NCBI GenBank assembly: GCA_017622795.1
Contig: JAGAQI010000118.1
Location: 1-58,312, forward strand
Reading direction: 5' to 3'
Source: Lachnospiraceae bacterium
GTDB lineage: Bacteria; Bacillota; Clostridia; Lachnospirales; Lachnospiraceae
Length of the DNA: 58,312 bases
Positions 50,108 through 58,312 of the stretch are shown in pieces. The translations under genes and the position numbers were made by a program. Position 1 is the stretch's first letter. The number at the start of each line of letters is the position of its first letter. The notes below the pieces were generated by a model that was given only the letters and a program-made list of their open reading frames with translations, did not search any database and was not told the origin of the DNA.

Positions 50108-50989
50108 CTACCTCTTTCTTTCTCTGTATGCAGCCGGTGTCCAGCCGGTTATTTTTTTGAAGTGGTGAATGAACTGATTGGTGTTTTCGTAACCAACCTG
50201 ATAACTGATTTCATGGATTTTTAGATTGGTTTCTGCCAAAAGGACTTTTGCCTTGGTGATGCGTGCGCCGTGAAGATATTGTAGTGGCGGCTGGTCGAAA
50301 TTTTCGCGGAATTCCCGGCAAATCCGGTAACGGTTAACACCAAACAGGGATTCCAATCCTTCCAAGGTAATGTCCTTAAAGAAGTTATCGTCCAAGTATT
50401 CCCTGAGCTGCCGCAGGTAATCCGGTACAGAAGTTCCCGGTTCTGTTGCAGTGGAGTAATCGATAAGCTCGGATAAAAAGTCGGTTAACAGCCGGTGGAA
50501 GGCGAATGGTGATACATAGGCGGTTCCGGAAGGCAGCAACGGACGCAGGTAAGAGTTTAAGCCGGAGGAGGACAGGGACGAAATATAGATTCCGCCGATG
50601 CGGACCAGCTCGTCATAATAGCATTGTGCCGGGGAACCGTTGAAATAAAGCAGGTCATATTCCAAATGGTTACCTGCGGTGAAGGTAAAACCGTCTCTTC
50701 CGTCAAAGAAAACAAAGGAGTTGCCGGTTAATGCATACTGACGGCCGCCAAAGGAGATTTGGCCGGCTCCCTGGGTAACATACAGGATACCGTAGGTAGG
50801 TAACGGATGAAAGCTTAAGGTAAGACCGGCAGGCATAATAATGTGTCCGGAAGCCTGCGGATAGAATAAGAAAGGAGTTAAGCTACCATCCATAGTGGTA
50901 TTTTTAGGTAAATAATAAGTTATAGGCATAGATGTAGTAGTTTTCGGGATTTCAATCAGTGCATGCATAAGTAAATGTACAAAGTCCAT
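50108..50989 (-). CDS. AraC family transcriptional regulator
   Basis: A 293-aa regulator with an N-terminal cupin-type sensing domain (LTLSFHPLPTYGILYVTQGAGQISF, about 55-120) and a C-terminal pair of helix-turn-helix motifs (DITLEGLESLFGVNRYRICREF; IHEISYQVGYENTNQFIHHFKKITGWTPAAYR). AAGGAGG precedes the ATG. It is divergent from the mannan genes, the usual arrangement for a local activator. It ends 3 bases from the cyclase gene on the opposite strand. Confidence 0.93.
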   Translation of the reverse strand: MDFVHLLMHALIEIPKTTTSMPITYYLPKNTTMDGSLTPFLFYPQASGHIIMPAGLTLSFHPLPTYGILYVTQGAGQISFGGRQYALTGNSFVFFDGRDGFTFTAGNHLEYDLLYFNGSPAQCYYDELVRIGGIYISSLSSSGLNSYLRPLLPSGTAYVSPFAFHRLLTDFLSELIDYSTATEPGTSVPDYLRQLREYLDDNFFKDITLEGLESLFGVNRYRICREFRENFDQPPLQYLHGARITKAKVLLAETNLKIHEISYQVGYENTNQFIHHFKKITGWTPAAYRERKR

Positions 50990-51371
50990 ATTTGCCTCCT
51001 TGTTACAAAACTAAAAGGGTATTTTGTGGTAAAATTGTATAAAATGCATCAACAAGAAAATTGATACATGCATCAAGAATCATGGTTATTATACCATGTT
51101 AACTTAATATAATCAAGTTAAATTTACTTAAAATTAGGTTTTTCTTAACCTAAGAGGTTAACCAATAACAAAAAAACAGCCTTGATTTTGTGTAATTTGC
51201 ACAAAAGGATGGCGCTTTTTTTGTTAAAAACAAAGAAACAAACAATAAAGTCAATAAAAATGTATTAAAATCAAGAATCAGTGATGATTAAATGTGAAAA
51301 AGTAGTAAAATTAAATTACTTAAGAACGGGTTGGGCAAGGTGTGCCCCGGGAAACCGGATGGGAGGAAATT
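50990..51371. promoter_or_regulatory. Divergent control region of the mannan locus
   Basis: This 382-bp stretch has no gene but is dense in symmetry. ATGCATCAA occurs twice 24 bp apart (51044, 51068), a spacing suited to AraC-type direct-repeat binding. TTAACTT-N9-AAGTTAA lies at 51099-51121, and TTAACCT-AAG-AGGTTAA at 51146-51162. The latter overlaps CTTAACCTAAG (51145-51155), like the CTTA-N3-TAAG in the lacI promoter. GGGAGG (51360-51365) is the ribosome site of the epimerase gene. Confidence 0.6.
51168..51226. terminator. Terminator-like hairpin inside the divergent control region
   Basis: Arms AACAAAAAAA/TTTTTTTGTT (51168-51177, 51217-51226) enclose GCC/GGC and TTTTGTG/CACAAAA. A run of seven T's follows on the plus strand and A's on the left. 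It could terminate in either direction or act as an attenuator. Confidence 0.5.
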
Positions 51372-52547
51372 ATGAAAGCGGCTATGAGAGTAGAAATGGA
51401 ACAGCATTTAAGAGAAGCGCTGTTGCCATTCTGGAAAAATTTAAAAGATGATGTTTACGGTGGATTTTACGGATTTATGGGAACTGACCTGAAGGTGGTA
51501 AAAGACTCCGAAAAAGGATGCATTTTAAATAGCCGTATTCTCTGGTTCTTCTCCAATGCTTATCTGACATTAAAGGATGAGAGTATTAAACCGTATGCAG
51601 ACCATGCATTCCGTTTCCTGATGGACCGCTGTCTGGACAGGAAAGAAGGCGGCGTGTTCTGGTCTCTGGACTATAAGGGCCAGCCGTTAGATACAACCAA
51701 GCATACATACAATCAGGCGTTTGCTATTTATGCCCTGTCTTCGTATTATGATGCGTTTCGCGTAGAGGAAGCGCTGCAGGCTGCAACCGACCTGTTCCGT
51801 TTAATCGAACTAAAGTGCCGGGATGAATACGGTTACAAGGAAGCACAGAGCCGGGAGTTTTATAAAGTAAGTAACGATAAACTTTCCGAAAACGGCGTTA
51901 TGGCCGACCGTACCATGAATACACTGCTTCACGTGTTTGAGGCATATACCGAATTATACAGAGTAACAAAACGTCCGGAAACAGCCGAGCGTTTAAAATG
52001 GATTTTGGATACTATCGCAACAAAAATATACAATCCGAAGCTGAAGCGCCAGGAAGTATTTTTCGACAATAACATGAACAGTCTTATTGACCTTCATTCC
52101 TACGGTCATGATATTGAAACTGCATGGCTGGTAGACAGAGGCCTGCAGGTTCTCAGTGATGAAACTTACAAACGCAAACTGGCGCCAATCAATGAAGCGC
52201 TGGAAGATAAAATTTACGAAATCGCCTACAACCATCACTCCCTGGCAAATGAGTGCGAGCGTGGTGTGGTAGATGAAAAGAGAATCTGGTGGGTTCAGGC
52301 AGAAGCTGTGGTAGGCTTCTACAACGCCTGGGAGAAGCGCCGGTCCGAAACCCGCTTTAAAGAAGCGGCAGAGGATATCTGGGGCTTCATAAAAGAATAT
52401 GTGGTGGATGCAAGAATGGGTAGTGAATGGTTCTGGTGCACCGATAAATTCGGAAATCCGGCCATGGAAAAGCCGATTGTAGAACCATGGAAGTGTCCTT
52501 ACCATAACGGAAGAATGTGTATGGAAATCATCAACAGAACAAAATAA
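51372..52547 (+). CDS. Cellobiose 2-epimerase-type (AGE family) epimerase
   Basis: A 391-aa (alpha/alpha)6-barrel epimerase. Landmarks are the N-terminal LPFWKNLKDDVYGGFYGFM, TYNQAFAIYALSSYY, SLIDLHSYGHDIETAWLV (catalytic His region) and RIWWVQAEAVVGFYNAW. It converts a beta-1,4-mannobiose-type disaccharide to mannosyl-glucose by inverting C2 at the reducing end. The frame opens at 51342; ATG at 51372 after GGGAGG is the start. It is paired with the GH130 phosphorylase directly downstream, the established two-step mannobiose pathway. Confidence 0.93.
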   Translation: MKAAMRVEMEQHLREALLPFWKNLKDDVYGGFYGFMGTDLKVVKDSEKGCILNSRILWFFSNAYLTLKDESIKPYADHAFRFLMDRCLDRKEGGVFWSLDYKGQPLDTTKHTYNQAFAIYALSSYYDAFRVEEALQAATDLFRLIELKCRDEYGYKEAQSREFYKVSNDKLSENGVMADRTMNTLLHVFEAYTELYRVTKRPETAERLKWILDTIATKIYNPKLKRQEVFFDNNMNSLIDLHSYGHDIETAWLVDRGLQVLSDETYKRKLAPINEALEDKIYEIAYNHHSLANECERGVVDEKRIWWVQAEAVVGFYNAWEKRRSETRFKEAAEDIWGFIKEYVVDARMGSEWFWCTDKFGNPAMEKPIVEPWKCPYHNGRMCMEIINRTK

Positions 52548-52609
52548 AGAAGATATGTAATGGGATTTACAAAATAAATCGAAACGGAAAGACATGAGGA
52601 ACGAAGAAC

Positions 52610-53782
52610 ATGATTCATGCAAAGTATTATGAAGAAGTAAAAAAGCAGGAAGAGCTGCTGAACAAGAAGAATAACGTAGACGCAAGCTTCTACAACGGCA
52701 TTTTCGACCGTTACGAAAATCCGGTATTAACAAGAGACCATGCCCCGGTTATCTGGAGATACGACATCGACGAAGAAACCAATCCTTTCTTTGAAGAGCG
52801 TCTCGGAATCAATGCGGTAATGAACTCCGGTGCCATCGAATTAAACGGAAAGTATTATCTGGTAGCCAGAGTAGAAGGCGCCGACAGAAAATCCTTTTTT
52901 GCAGTAGCAGAGAGCGACAAGCCAACCGAAGGTTTCCGTTTCTGGGACTATCCGGTGGTGCTTCCTGATACCTGTCCGGAAGAAACCAACGTATACGACA
53001 TGCGACTTACCAAGCATGAAGACGGCTGGATTTACGGTGTGTTCTGTTCCGAAAGCAAAGATAAAGAAAACAAGGATTTATCCGCAGCAGTAGCGGCGGC
53101 AGGAATCGTAAGAACCAAAGATTTAAAAACATGGGAAAGACTTCCGAATCTGGTTACACTCCGTTCTCCTCAGCAGAGAAACGTAGTGCTTCATCCGGAA
53201 TTTGTAAACGGAAAGTATGCTTTCTATACAAGACCGATGGATGACTTCATTGATACCGGTTCCGGCGGCGGCGTAGGCTTCGGTCTTTGCGACGACATCA
53301 CCAATGCCGTGGTAGACGAAGAGGTTATGACAAGTAAGCGTAAGTACCACACCATCACCGAGGCAAAGAACGGTGCGGGTGCAGTGCCTATTAAAACCGA
53401 AAAGGGCTGGATTCACATTGCCCATGGTGTAAGAAATACCGCAGCGGGCTTACGTTATGTTATATATGCATTTGCAACAGATTTAAAAGACCCGTCCAAG
53501 GTGATTGCAGAGCCTGCGGGCCTGCTTATCGGACCAAGGGGCCCGGAAAGAGTCGGCGATGTTTCCAACGTAGTATTTACCAATGGTGCCATTGCAACAG
53601 ACAATGGAGAGGTTTATATCTACTATGCATCCAGCGATACACGTCTCCACGTAGCGGGAACTACCATGGAACGTCTTATTGATTACGTATTCAACACACC
53701 GGAAGACCCAATGAGAAGTCCGGACTGCGTAAGACAAAGATGCGAACTGATTGAGAAAAACAAAGCATTACTGATGAAGTAA
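52610..53782 (+). CDS. 4-O-beta-D-mannosyl-D-glucose phosphorylase, GH130
   Basis: A 390-aa GH130 phosphorylase that splits mannosyl-glucose with phosphate to mannose 1-phosphate and glucose. The catalytic Asp lies in [10 protein letters not shown] (Asp92). [28 protein letters not shown] and the C-terminal [18 protein letters not shown] match the mannosylglucose-specific subgroup. There is no signal peptide. It follows the epimerase by 62 bases and precedes the secreted mannanase. Confidence 0.95.
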   Translation: MIHAKYYEEVKKQEELLNKKNNVDASFYNGIFDRYENPVLTRDHAPVIWRYDIDEETNPFFEERLGINAVMNSGAIELNGKYYLVARVEGADRKSFFAVAESDKPTEGFRFWDYPVVLPDTCPEETNVYDMRLTKHEDGWIYGVFCSESKDKENKDLSAAVAAAGIVRTKDLKTWERLPNLVTLRSPQQRNVVLHPEFVNGKYAFYTRPMDDFIDTGSGGGVGFGLCDDITNAVVDEEVMTSKRKYHTITEAKNGAGAVPIKTEKGWIHIAHGVRNTAAGLRYVIYAFATDLKDPSKVIAEPAGLLIGPRGPERVGDVSNVVFTNGAIATDNGEVYIYYASSDTRLHVAGTTMERLIDYVFNTPEDPMRSPDCVRQRCELIEKNKALLMK

Positions 53783-53812
53783 AAATCTTTCCGTAAGAGA
53801 AGTGAGGAAATC

Positions 53813-55339
53813 ATGAAAAAGACGTGGGTTTACACAGTGCTTGCCCTGGGGCTTTTGGCTCTGGCGGGCTGTAACAATAAACAGGGGGATGACGGAGCTA
53901 TGGCGACGTCAACACCGATTCCGACAGAAACGCCGACACCAACACCGTTTGTTCCGGTGGTTCTCGGTGAGTATGAGGCAGAAGAGGCTAAGCTTGCCGG
54001 AAACGTAACCGCAAAAAACGGATACGTAGACGGGTTTCAAAAAGTAGACGCCGACAGCTGTACTTTTACGGTTAATGTCGAAAAAGAAGGATTTTACGAT
54101 TTGATTTTCCGTATTGCCAGCAATGGCGGCGAAAAATTAAATCCGGTTTCCGTAGACGGAGAACCTGTTGGTGACATTTTCACAGACCAGACCTTTTATC
54201 AGGATTCTGTTATTAAAAGAGTGTGGCTATCCGCGGGAGAGCATACCGTATCGGTGGGCGTGTCCTGGGGCTGGATTATGTTAGATAAGATGACGGTACA
54301 GACTGCCGCTCCGATACCGGATGATTTATATCAGGTAGAGGCAAAGCTGATTAACCCAAATGCAACAGACGAAGCAAAACGTTTAATGAGCTTTTTGGTT
54401 GATATGTACGGGAAAAAGGTTCTGTCCGGTCAGTACTGTGATGATGGTGCCTTCGGCAAGGAAATGCAGGTCATCCAGAACGTTACCGGCAAGCAACCGG
54501 TGATTCTTGGTATGGATTTGATGGATTATAACGGTGTCAACCAGGCTCACGGGTCTTCCTTAAGACTTCCTACAAAAGTGCAGGCTTATTGGGATAAGGG
54601 TGGTATCGTAACCCTTTGCTGGCATTGGAATACTGCAGAAACCTACGCCAGAAATGAGTGGTGGGGAACCTTCTATACCGACAGTACCACCTTCAATTTA
54701 AAGAAAGCATTAAACGGTCAGGACCAGGCAGGGTATGACATGTTGATGAAGGATATCGACAACATTGCACAGCCTCTTTTAGAGATACAGGCGGCAGGCA
54801 TTCCGATTCTGTTCCGTCCGCTTCACGAGGCCAGCGGCGGCTGGTTCTGGTGGGGAGCATCCGGACCGGAGGCGTATAAGGAGTTATGGGTTCTTCTTTA
54901 CGACAAGCTGACAAATGAGTATGGACTGAATAATTTAATCTGGGTATGGAACGGTCAGGCGGCCGATTGGTATCCGGGTGATGAATATGTAGATATTGTG
55001 GGTGAGGATATTTATCCGGGCGAAAAGGTATATACCTCCCAGGCGACAAAGTTTTTTGAAGTGGCCGAGTATTCAACCGAGCGCAAGCTGGTTTACTTAA
55101 CCGAAAACGGATGTATTCCGGATCCGGAGCTTTTGGTTCGTGACGGTGCCATGTGGGGCATGTGGGCAACCTGGTCCGGCGAGTTTGTCAGAAAGACCGT
55201 CGGCATCAAAGCCCAGCTTTCCGAACAGTATACGGAAGAATATATGATGAAGAAAGCATATGATCATGAAGCGGTAATTACGCTGGATGAAATGCCGGAT
55301 TTAAAAACATATCCGATCAGCGAATCGTTCAACAAATAA
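53813..55339 (+). CDS. GH26 endo-beta-mannanase, lipoprotein
   Basis: A 508-aa secreted enzyme. A lipoprotein signal (hydrophobic residues 6-18, lipobox LALAGC with Cys at about 20) is followed by a Thr/Pro-rich linker. A CBM35-like beta domain comes next (about 45-165: YEAEEAKLAGN, GFYDLIFRIASNG, GEHTVSVGVSWGW). The GH26 barrel follows, with acid/base Glu339 in FRPLHEASGGWFWWG and nucleophile Glu431 in YLTENG. It is anchored on the cell surface and cuts mannan into oligosaccharides for uptake by the transporter that starts downstream. Confidence 0.94.
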   Translation: MKKTWVYTVLALGLLALAGCNNKQGDDGAMATSTPIPTETPTPTPFVPVVLGEYEAEEAKLAGNVTAKNGYVDGFQKVDADSCTFTVNVEKEGFYDLIFRIASNGGEKLNPVSVDGEPVGDIFTDQTFYQDSVIKRVWLSAGEHTVSVGVSWGWIMLDKMTVQTAAPIPDDLYQVEAKLINPNATDEAKRLMSFLVDMYGKKVLSGQYCDDGAFGKEMQVIQNVTGKQPVILGMDLMDYNGVNQAHGSSLRLPTKVQAYWDKGGIVTLCWHWNTAETYARNEWWGTFYTDSTTFNLKKALNGQDQAGYDMLMKDIDNIAQPLLEIQAAGIPILFRPLHEASGGWFWWGASGPEAYKELWVLLYDKLTNEYGLNNLIWVWNGQAADWYPGDEYVDIVGEDIYPGEKVYTSQATKFFEVAEYSTERKLVYLTENGCIPDPELLVRDGAMWGMWATWSGEFVRKTVGIKAQLSEQYTEEYMMKKAYDHEAVITLDEMPDLKTYPISESFNK

Positions 55340-55352
55340 AGGAGGATAAAAA

Positions 55353-58312
55353 ATGAAAGGCGTGTGGAAAAAAGCATTGGTTCTACTGCTGGTTGCCGTA
55401 CTTCTGGTAACCATTTATCCGGGCTTTTACAGAGAATCCGGTGCACAGACCGACCTTAGCATGGATGAATTCGAAGAGATTATCGGAACTTATAATATCG
55501 ACGATTCCATCTTAAGCTACAAAGACTATGTAAAACAATACAGCGGTGCGGCATATCCGACGGCAGTGGTAGAGGTAGGAGCAGATTCCTATGTCCGCTA
55601 TGAGGAAGCAGGAGCTGCGGCACAGCCTGAAGTTTACACCGACTATGAGGGAATGGCAGGAAATAGTGTCCTGACCACAGAAGATTCCTTAATTGAATTT
55701 GAAGTTACTGTTCCGGAAGACGGACTGTACAATATGTCCTTCGTATATTATCCGGTACCGGGCAAGAACTCCGATATTGAAAGAAGTATTTTTGTAGACG
55801 GTAATCTTCCTTTCAAGGAATTTTCCATGACTACCTTTTCCCGTGTATGGACCAGTGAAGTTAACGAAACAATCGTGGATGAGAACGGTGTTACTACAAA
55901 GCTTTGGGAAAAAGACAACCAGGGTAACGATGTTAAGCCGGGCATGAAAGAGATTCCGGAATGGCAGACCAGATATGTATACGACAGTGACGGTTATATT
56001 ACCACACCGTTGTCTGTATATTTCACCAAGGGTATCCACACAATCAGCGTAGTTTCCATCAAGGAACCGATGCTTATCAACAAGCTGGTATTAGACCATG
56101 CCGAAGAAACCCCTGCTTATACAGAGGTTAAGGCAGCCTGGGATGCACAGGGCGCCAAGGATTCCACCGGCAAGGTAGTTACCATTGAAGCAGAATACGC
56201 AAGCAAGACGTCCTCCCAGATGTTATATCCTACTCAGGATCAGGCTTCCGTGGATGTAGTTCCGGCAAGTGCCAAGGAACTTCTTAACAACACCATCGGC
56301 GGCAACTCCTGGAGATTAGTCGGACAGTGGATTGAATGGGATTTCAACGTGGCAGAAAGCGGCTACTACGAAATCGCCCTGAATGCAAAGCAGAACTTCA
56401 GCCGAGGCGTTGCGGTATCCCGCCGTATCACCATCGACGGCAAGGTTCCGTTTGCGGAATTAAACAACTACGAATTTAACTACGAACAGAACTGGAGAAC
56501 CGAGGTTCTTGCAGGCGAAGACGGTGAGGTATTTAAGTTCTATTTAGAGGCAGGAAAGCACACCATCCGTATGGAAAACGTACTGGGTGACTTCTCCGAA
56601 ATCGTTGGTCTGGTAGAAGAAGCGGTTCAGCAGTTAAACGATATTTACAGAAGTATCATTAAGGTAACCGGTGTTGCTCCGGATACCTACCGTGACTATC
56701 AGTTGGAAGCTACCTTACCGGAATTAACCGGCAAGCTGGTTTCTGCAAGAGAAATCATCAACCTGGCACTGGAAAAGCTGGAAGTGGTAGCAGGTAAGAA
56801 CTCCGACAAGAAGACCGTTCTTCTTACCATGAGAGACCAATTAGACGAAGTTATTGAGGATAATGAATATGTGGTTCGTGTCCTTGGTTCCTTCAAGGCG
56901 AATGTCCGTGCCTGCGGTAACTGGATTACCCAGGTTATCAGCCAGCCTTTGGCACTGGACTGCATTACCGTTTATTCTCCGGACGCACAGCCGGAAGACA
57001 GAGATGCAGGCTTCTTTGCAGGCTTATCTCACGAAATTAAGAGATTATATTACTCTTTCGTTATTGATTACAACAACATCGGTAGCGTTTCTGATGACGA
57101 AAATACAGCGGCATTAACTCTTTGGGTTGGTTCCGGCCGTGACCAGGCAAACGTAATCAAAGCTTTAATCGATGAAACCTTCACCAACAAGACCGGCATC
57201 AGCGTAAACGTACAGCTGGTAGATATGAACACCTTACTTAAGGCAAAGCTGGTAGGCGAAGGTCCTGACGTGGCTATCCAGGTAGCAAATACCAACGGTG
57301 CAGCCGGTGCGGTATTGTTCACCGGTAACGATACTCCGGTTAACTACGGTATCCGTGGTGCGGTACTTGACCTGACACAGTTCCCGGACTATCAGGAAAT
57401 GTTAGAGCGTTTCCCTGAAGCGGCATATACACAGTTCCAGTACGGCGGAAGCCTGTATGCTCTTCCGGAAACCATTACCTTCCCGGTAATGTTCTACCGT
57501 AAAGACATCCTGGCGGAAATCGGTTTAGAGGTTCCGCAGACCTGGGATGATGTAAAGGTTGCCATGACCGTGCTTGCAAAGAACCAGATGGAATTCGGTA
57601 TGCTGCCGAATGAGCAGTTATTTGCTTCTCTGTTATATCAGAACGGCGGACAGTACTATAACGAAGACGGCACCGCATCCGCATTGGATTCCGATATCGC
57701 AGTAAACGTATTCAAGATGTTCTGTAATTACTATACAGACTATAAGTTAGACCGTGCAACCAGCGTGGAAGAAAGATTCCGTACCGGTGAATCTCCAATC
57801 ATCATCGCTGACTACACAACCTATAACAACTTCGCCGTATCCGCTCCGGATATCGCAGGTTTATGGAGTTTCACTCAGATTCCTGGTACCGTAAAGGAAG
57901 ACGGAACCATCGACCGTACCGTAGCATGTACCGGTCTCGCTTCCATGATTATGTCCGACACCGAGTATCCGGAAGAATCCTGGGAGTTCTTAAAGTGGTG
58001 GACCGATGCTCAAACACAGACCATGTACGGCCGTGAAATGGAATCCCTGATGGGTTCCGCAGCCCGTGTTCCTACCGCAAACTATGAAGCCTTCACCAAC
58101 ATGGCTTGGCCGGTAAACGACTTCCAGGCACTGGAAAAGTCTATGGACTGGGTAATGGGTATTCCTCAGGTTCCGGGTGGTTATTACTCCTGGAGAAACG
58201 TAAACAACGCATTCTATTCGGTAGTTACAACACCGGATACCTCCTTCCCTCGAGAAGAGCTGATGGACCAGGTAATTTACATCAATGCCGAAATCAACTA
58301 CAAGAGAGAAGA
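55353..58312 (+). CDS. Large extracellular solute-binding protein, 3' end outside window
   Basis: The frame runs open from ATG 55353 (after AAAGGAGGAT) to the window edge, about 986 codons. A hydrophobic segment at residues 7-23 is a signal/anchor; no lipobox Cys is apparent. Two beta-rich carbohydrate-binding-like regions follow (about 40-250, and 265-420 with FNVAESGYYEIALNAKQNF), then a helical linker. From about residue 585 a classical sugar ABC solute-binding protein begins (LWVGSGRDQANVIKALIDETF, VAIQVANTNGA, RFRTGESPIIIADYTTYNNF, LASMIMSDTEYPEESWEFLKWW). Transporter permeases are expected beyond the window. It probably binds manno-oligosaccharides. Confidence 0.88.
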   Translation, partial: MKGVWKKALVLLLVAVLLVTIYPGFYRESGAQTDLSMDEFEEIIGTYNIDDSILSYKDYVKQYSGAAYPTAVVEVGADSYVRYEEAGAAAQPEVYTDYEGMAGNSVLTTEDSLIEFEVTVPEDGLYNMSFVYYPVPGKNSDIERSIFVDGNLPFKEFSMTTFSRVWTSEVNETIVDENGVTTKLWEKDNQGNDVKPGMKEIPEWQTRYVYDSDGYITTPLSVYFTKGIHTISVVSIKEPMLINKLVLDHAEETPAYTEVKAAWDAQGAKDSTGKVVTIEAEYASKTSSQMLYPTQDQASVDVVPASAKELLNNTIGGNSWRLVGQWIEWDFNVAESGYYEIALNAKQNFSRGVAVSRRITIDGKVPFAELNNYEFNYEQNWRTEVLAGEDGEVFKFYLEAGKHTIRMENVLGDFSEIVGLVEEAVQQLNDIYRSIIKVTGVAPDTYRDYQLEATLPELTGKLVSAREIINLALEKLEVVAGKNSDKKTVLLTMRDQLDEVIEDNEYVVRVLGSFKANVRACGNWITQVISQPLALDCITVYSPDAQPEDRDAGFFAGLSHEIKRLYYSFVIDYNNIGSVSDDENTAALTLWVGSGRDQANVIKALIDETFTNKTGISVNVQLVDMNTLLKAKLVGEGPDVAIQVANTNGAAGAVLFTGNDTPVNYGIRGAVLDLTQFPDYQEMLERFPEAAYTQFQYGGSLYALPETITFPVMFYRKDILAEIGLEVPQTWDDVKVAMTVLAKNQMEFGMLPNEQLFASLLYQNGGQYYNEDGTASALDSDIAVNVFKMFCNYYTDYKLDRATSVEERFRTGESPIIIADYTTYNNFAVSAPDIAGLWSFTQIPGTVKEDGTIDRTVACTGLASMIMSDTEYPEESWEFLKWWTDAQTQTMYGREMESLMGSAARVPTANYEAFTNMAWPVNDFQALEKSMDWVMGIPQVPGGYYSWRNVNNAFYSVVTTPDTSFPREELMDQVIYINAEINYKRE

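Noticed and set aside
51993-52733. 246-aa minus-strand open frame
   Set aside because: Antisense across the epimerase and GH130 genes, both of which have intact family motifs.
1-58312. tRNA, rRNA, known riboswitch classes, prophage or insertion-sequence transposase
   Set aside because: I looked for cloverleaf ends, rRNA motifs and transposase or integrase motifs in the gaps and frames and saw none that I could support.

Overview
The window reads as one contig of a motile, endospore-forming, low-to-mid GC Firmicute, most likely a gut Lachnospiraceae (Roseburia/Agathobacter/Butyrivibrio-like). The evidence is a Bacillus-type housekeeping block (yaaR-holB-ricT-trmN6-rsmI with convergent abrB), the sporulation pair spmA/spmB, flagellins behind SigD-type promoters, and a mannan-utilisation locus of the Roseburia type. 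Taxonomy is inferred from gene content only.

Layout. 1-4.4 kb: housekeeping block. 4.5-7.0 kb: spmA, galE, spmB. 7.0-7.5 kb: a small heptad-repeat coiled-coil gene with its own promoter and a 16-bp palindrome. 8.1-13.2 kb: two paralogous flagellins (541 and 537 aa) flanking an AAA/DUF4143 ATPase; each flagellin leader carries GGA-in-loop hairpins of the CsrA-binding type. 13.4-16.0 kb: a tandem-domain glycosyltransferase. 16.2-38.7 kb: a long co-directional glycan island. 38.8-42.0 kb, minus strand: a 1080-aa modular protein (ILEI-like/SGNH-like twice, then a nucleotidyltransferase) with a nine-G tract in its reading frame. 42.4-45.0 kb: a JAMM protein, a polysaccharide deacetylase with an unusual N-terminus, a broken ORF6N gene and a small unknown gene. 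45.2-58.3 kb: galacto/glucomannan utilisation (GH36, LacI regulator, diguanylate cyclase, AraC regulator, cellobiose 2-epimerase, GH130 phosphorylase, GH26 lipoprotein mannanase, large solute-binding protein cut by the window end).

How the parts fit. SigD-like minus-10 elements (xCCGATAT) lie upstream of both flagellins, the tandem glycosyltransferase and the first gene of the glycan island, so the island is probably co-expressed with the flagellum and most simply read as a flagellin glycosylation island. It encodes a TarI/TarJ-type route to CDP-ribitol, two LicD transferases, and a complete route to 2-hydroxyethylphosphonate (PEP mutase fused to two nucleotidyltransferase domains, phosphonopyruvate decarboxylase, phosphonoacetaldehyde reductase). 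These are followed by two GT2 enzymes and a set of unassigned chemistries: radical SAM, pyruvyl transferase, PP-loop, aldo/keto reductase-ferredoxin, ThDP enzyme and DUF1796. Nine proteins of the island carry the same kind of Rossmann-like module at one end or the other, which suggests a shared docking or regulatory device.

The most interesting candidate system is therefore a flagellin (or surface glycan) decoration pathway using ribitol-phosphate and/or a phosphonate, with a possible poly-G phase switch next to it. The substrate, the acceptor and the role of the shared module are inference.
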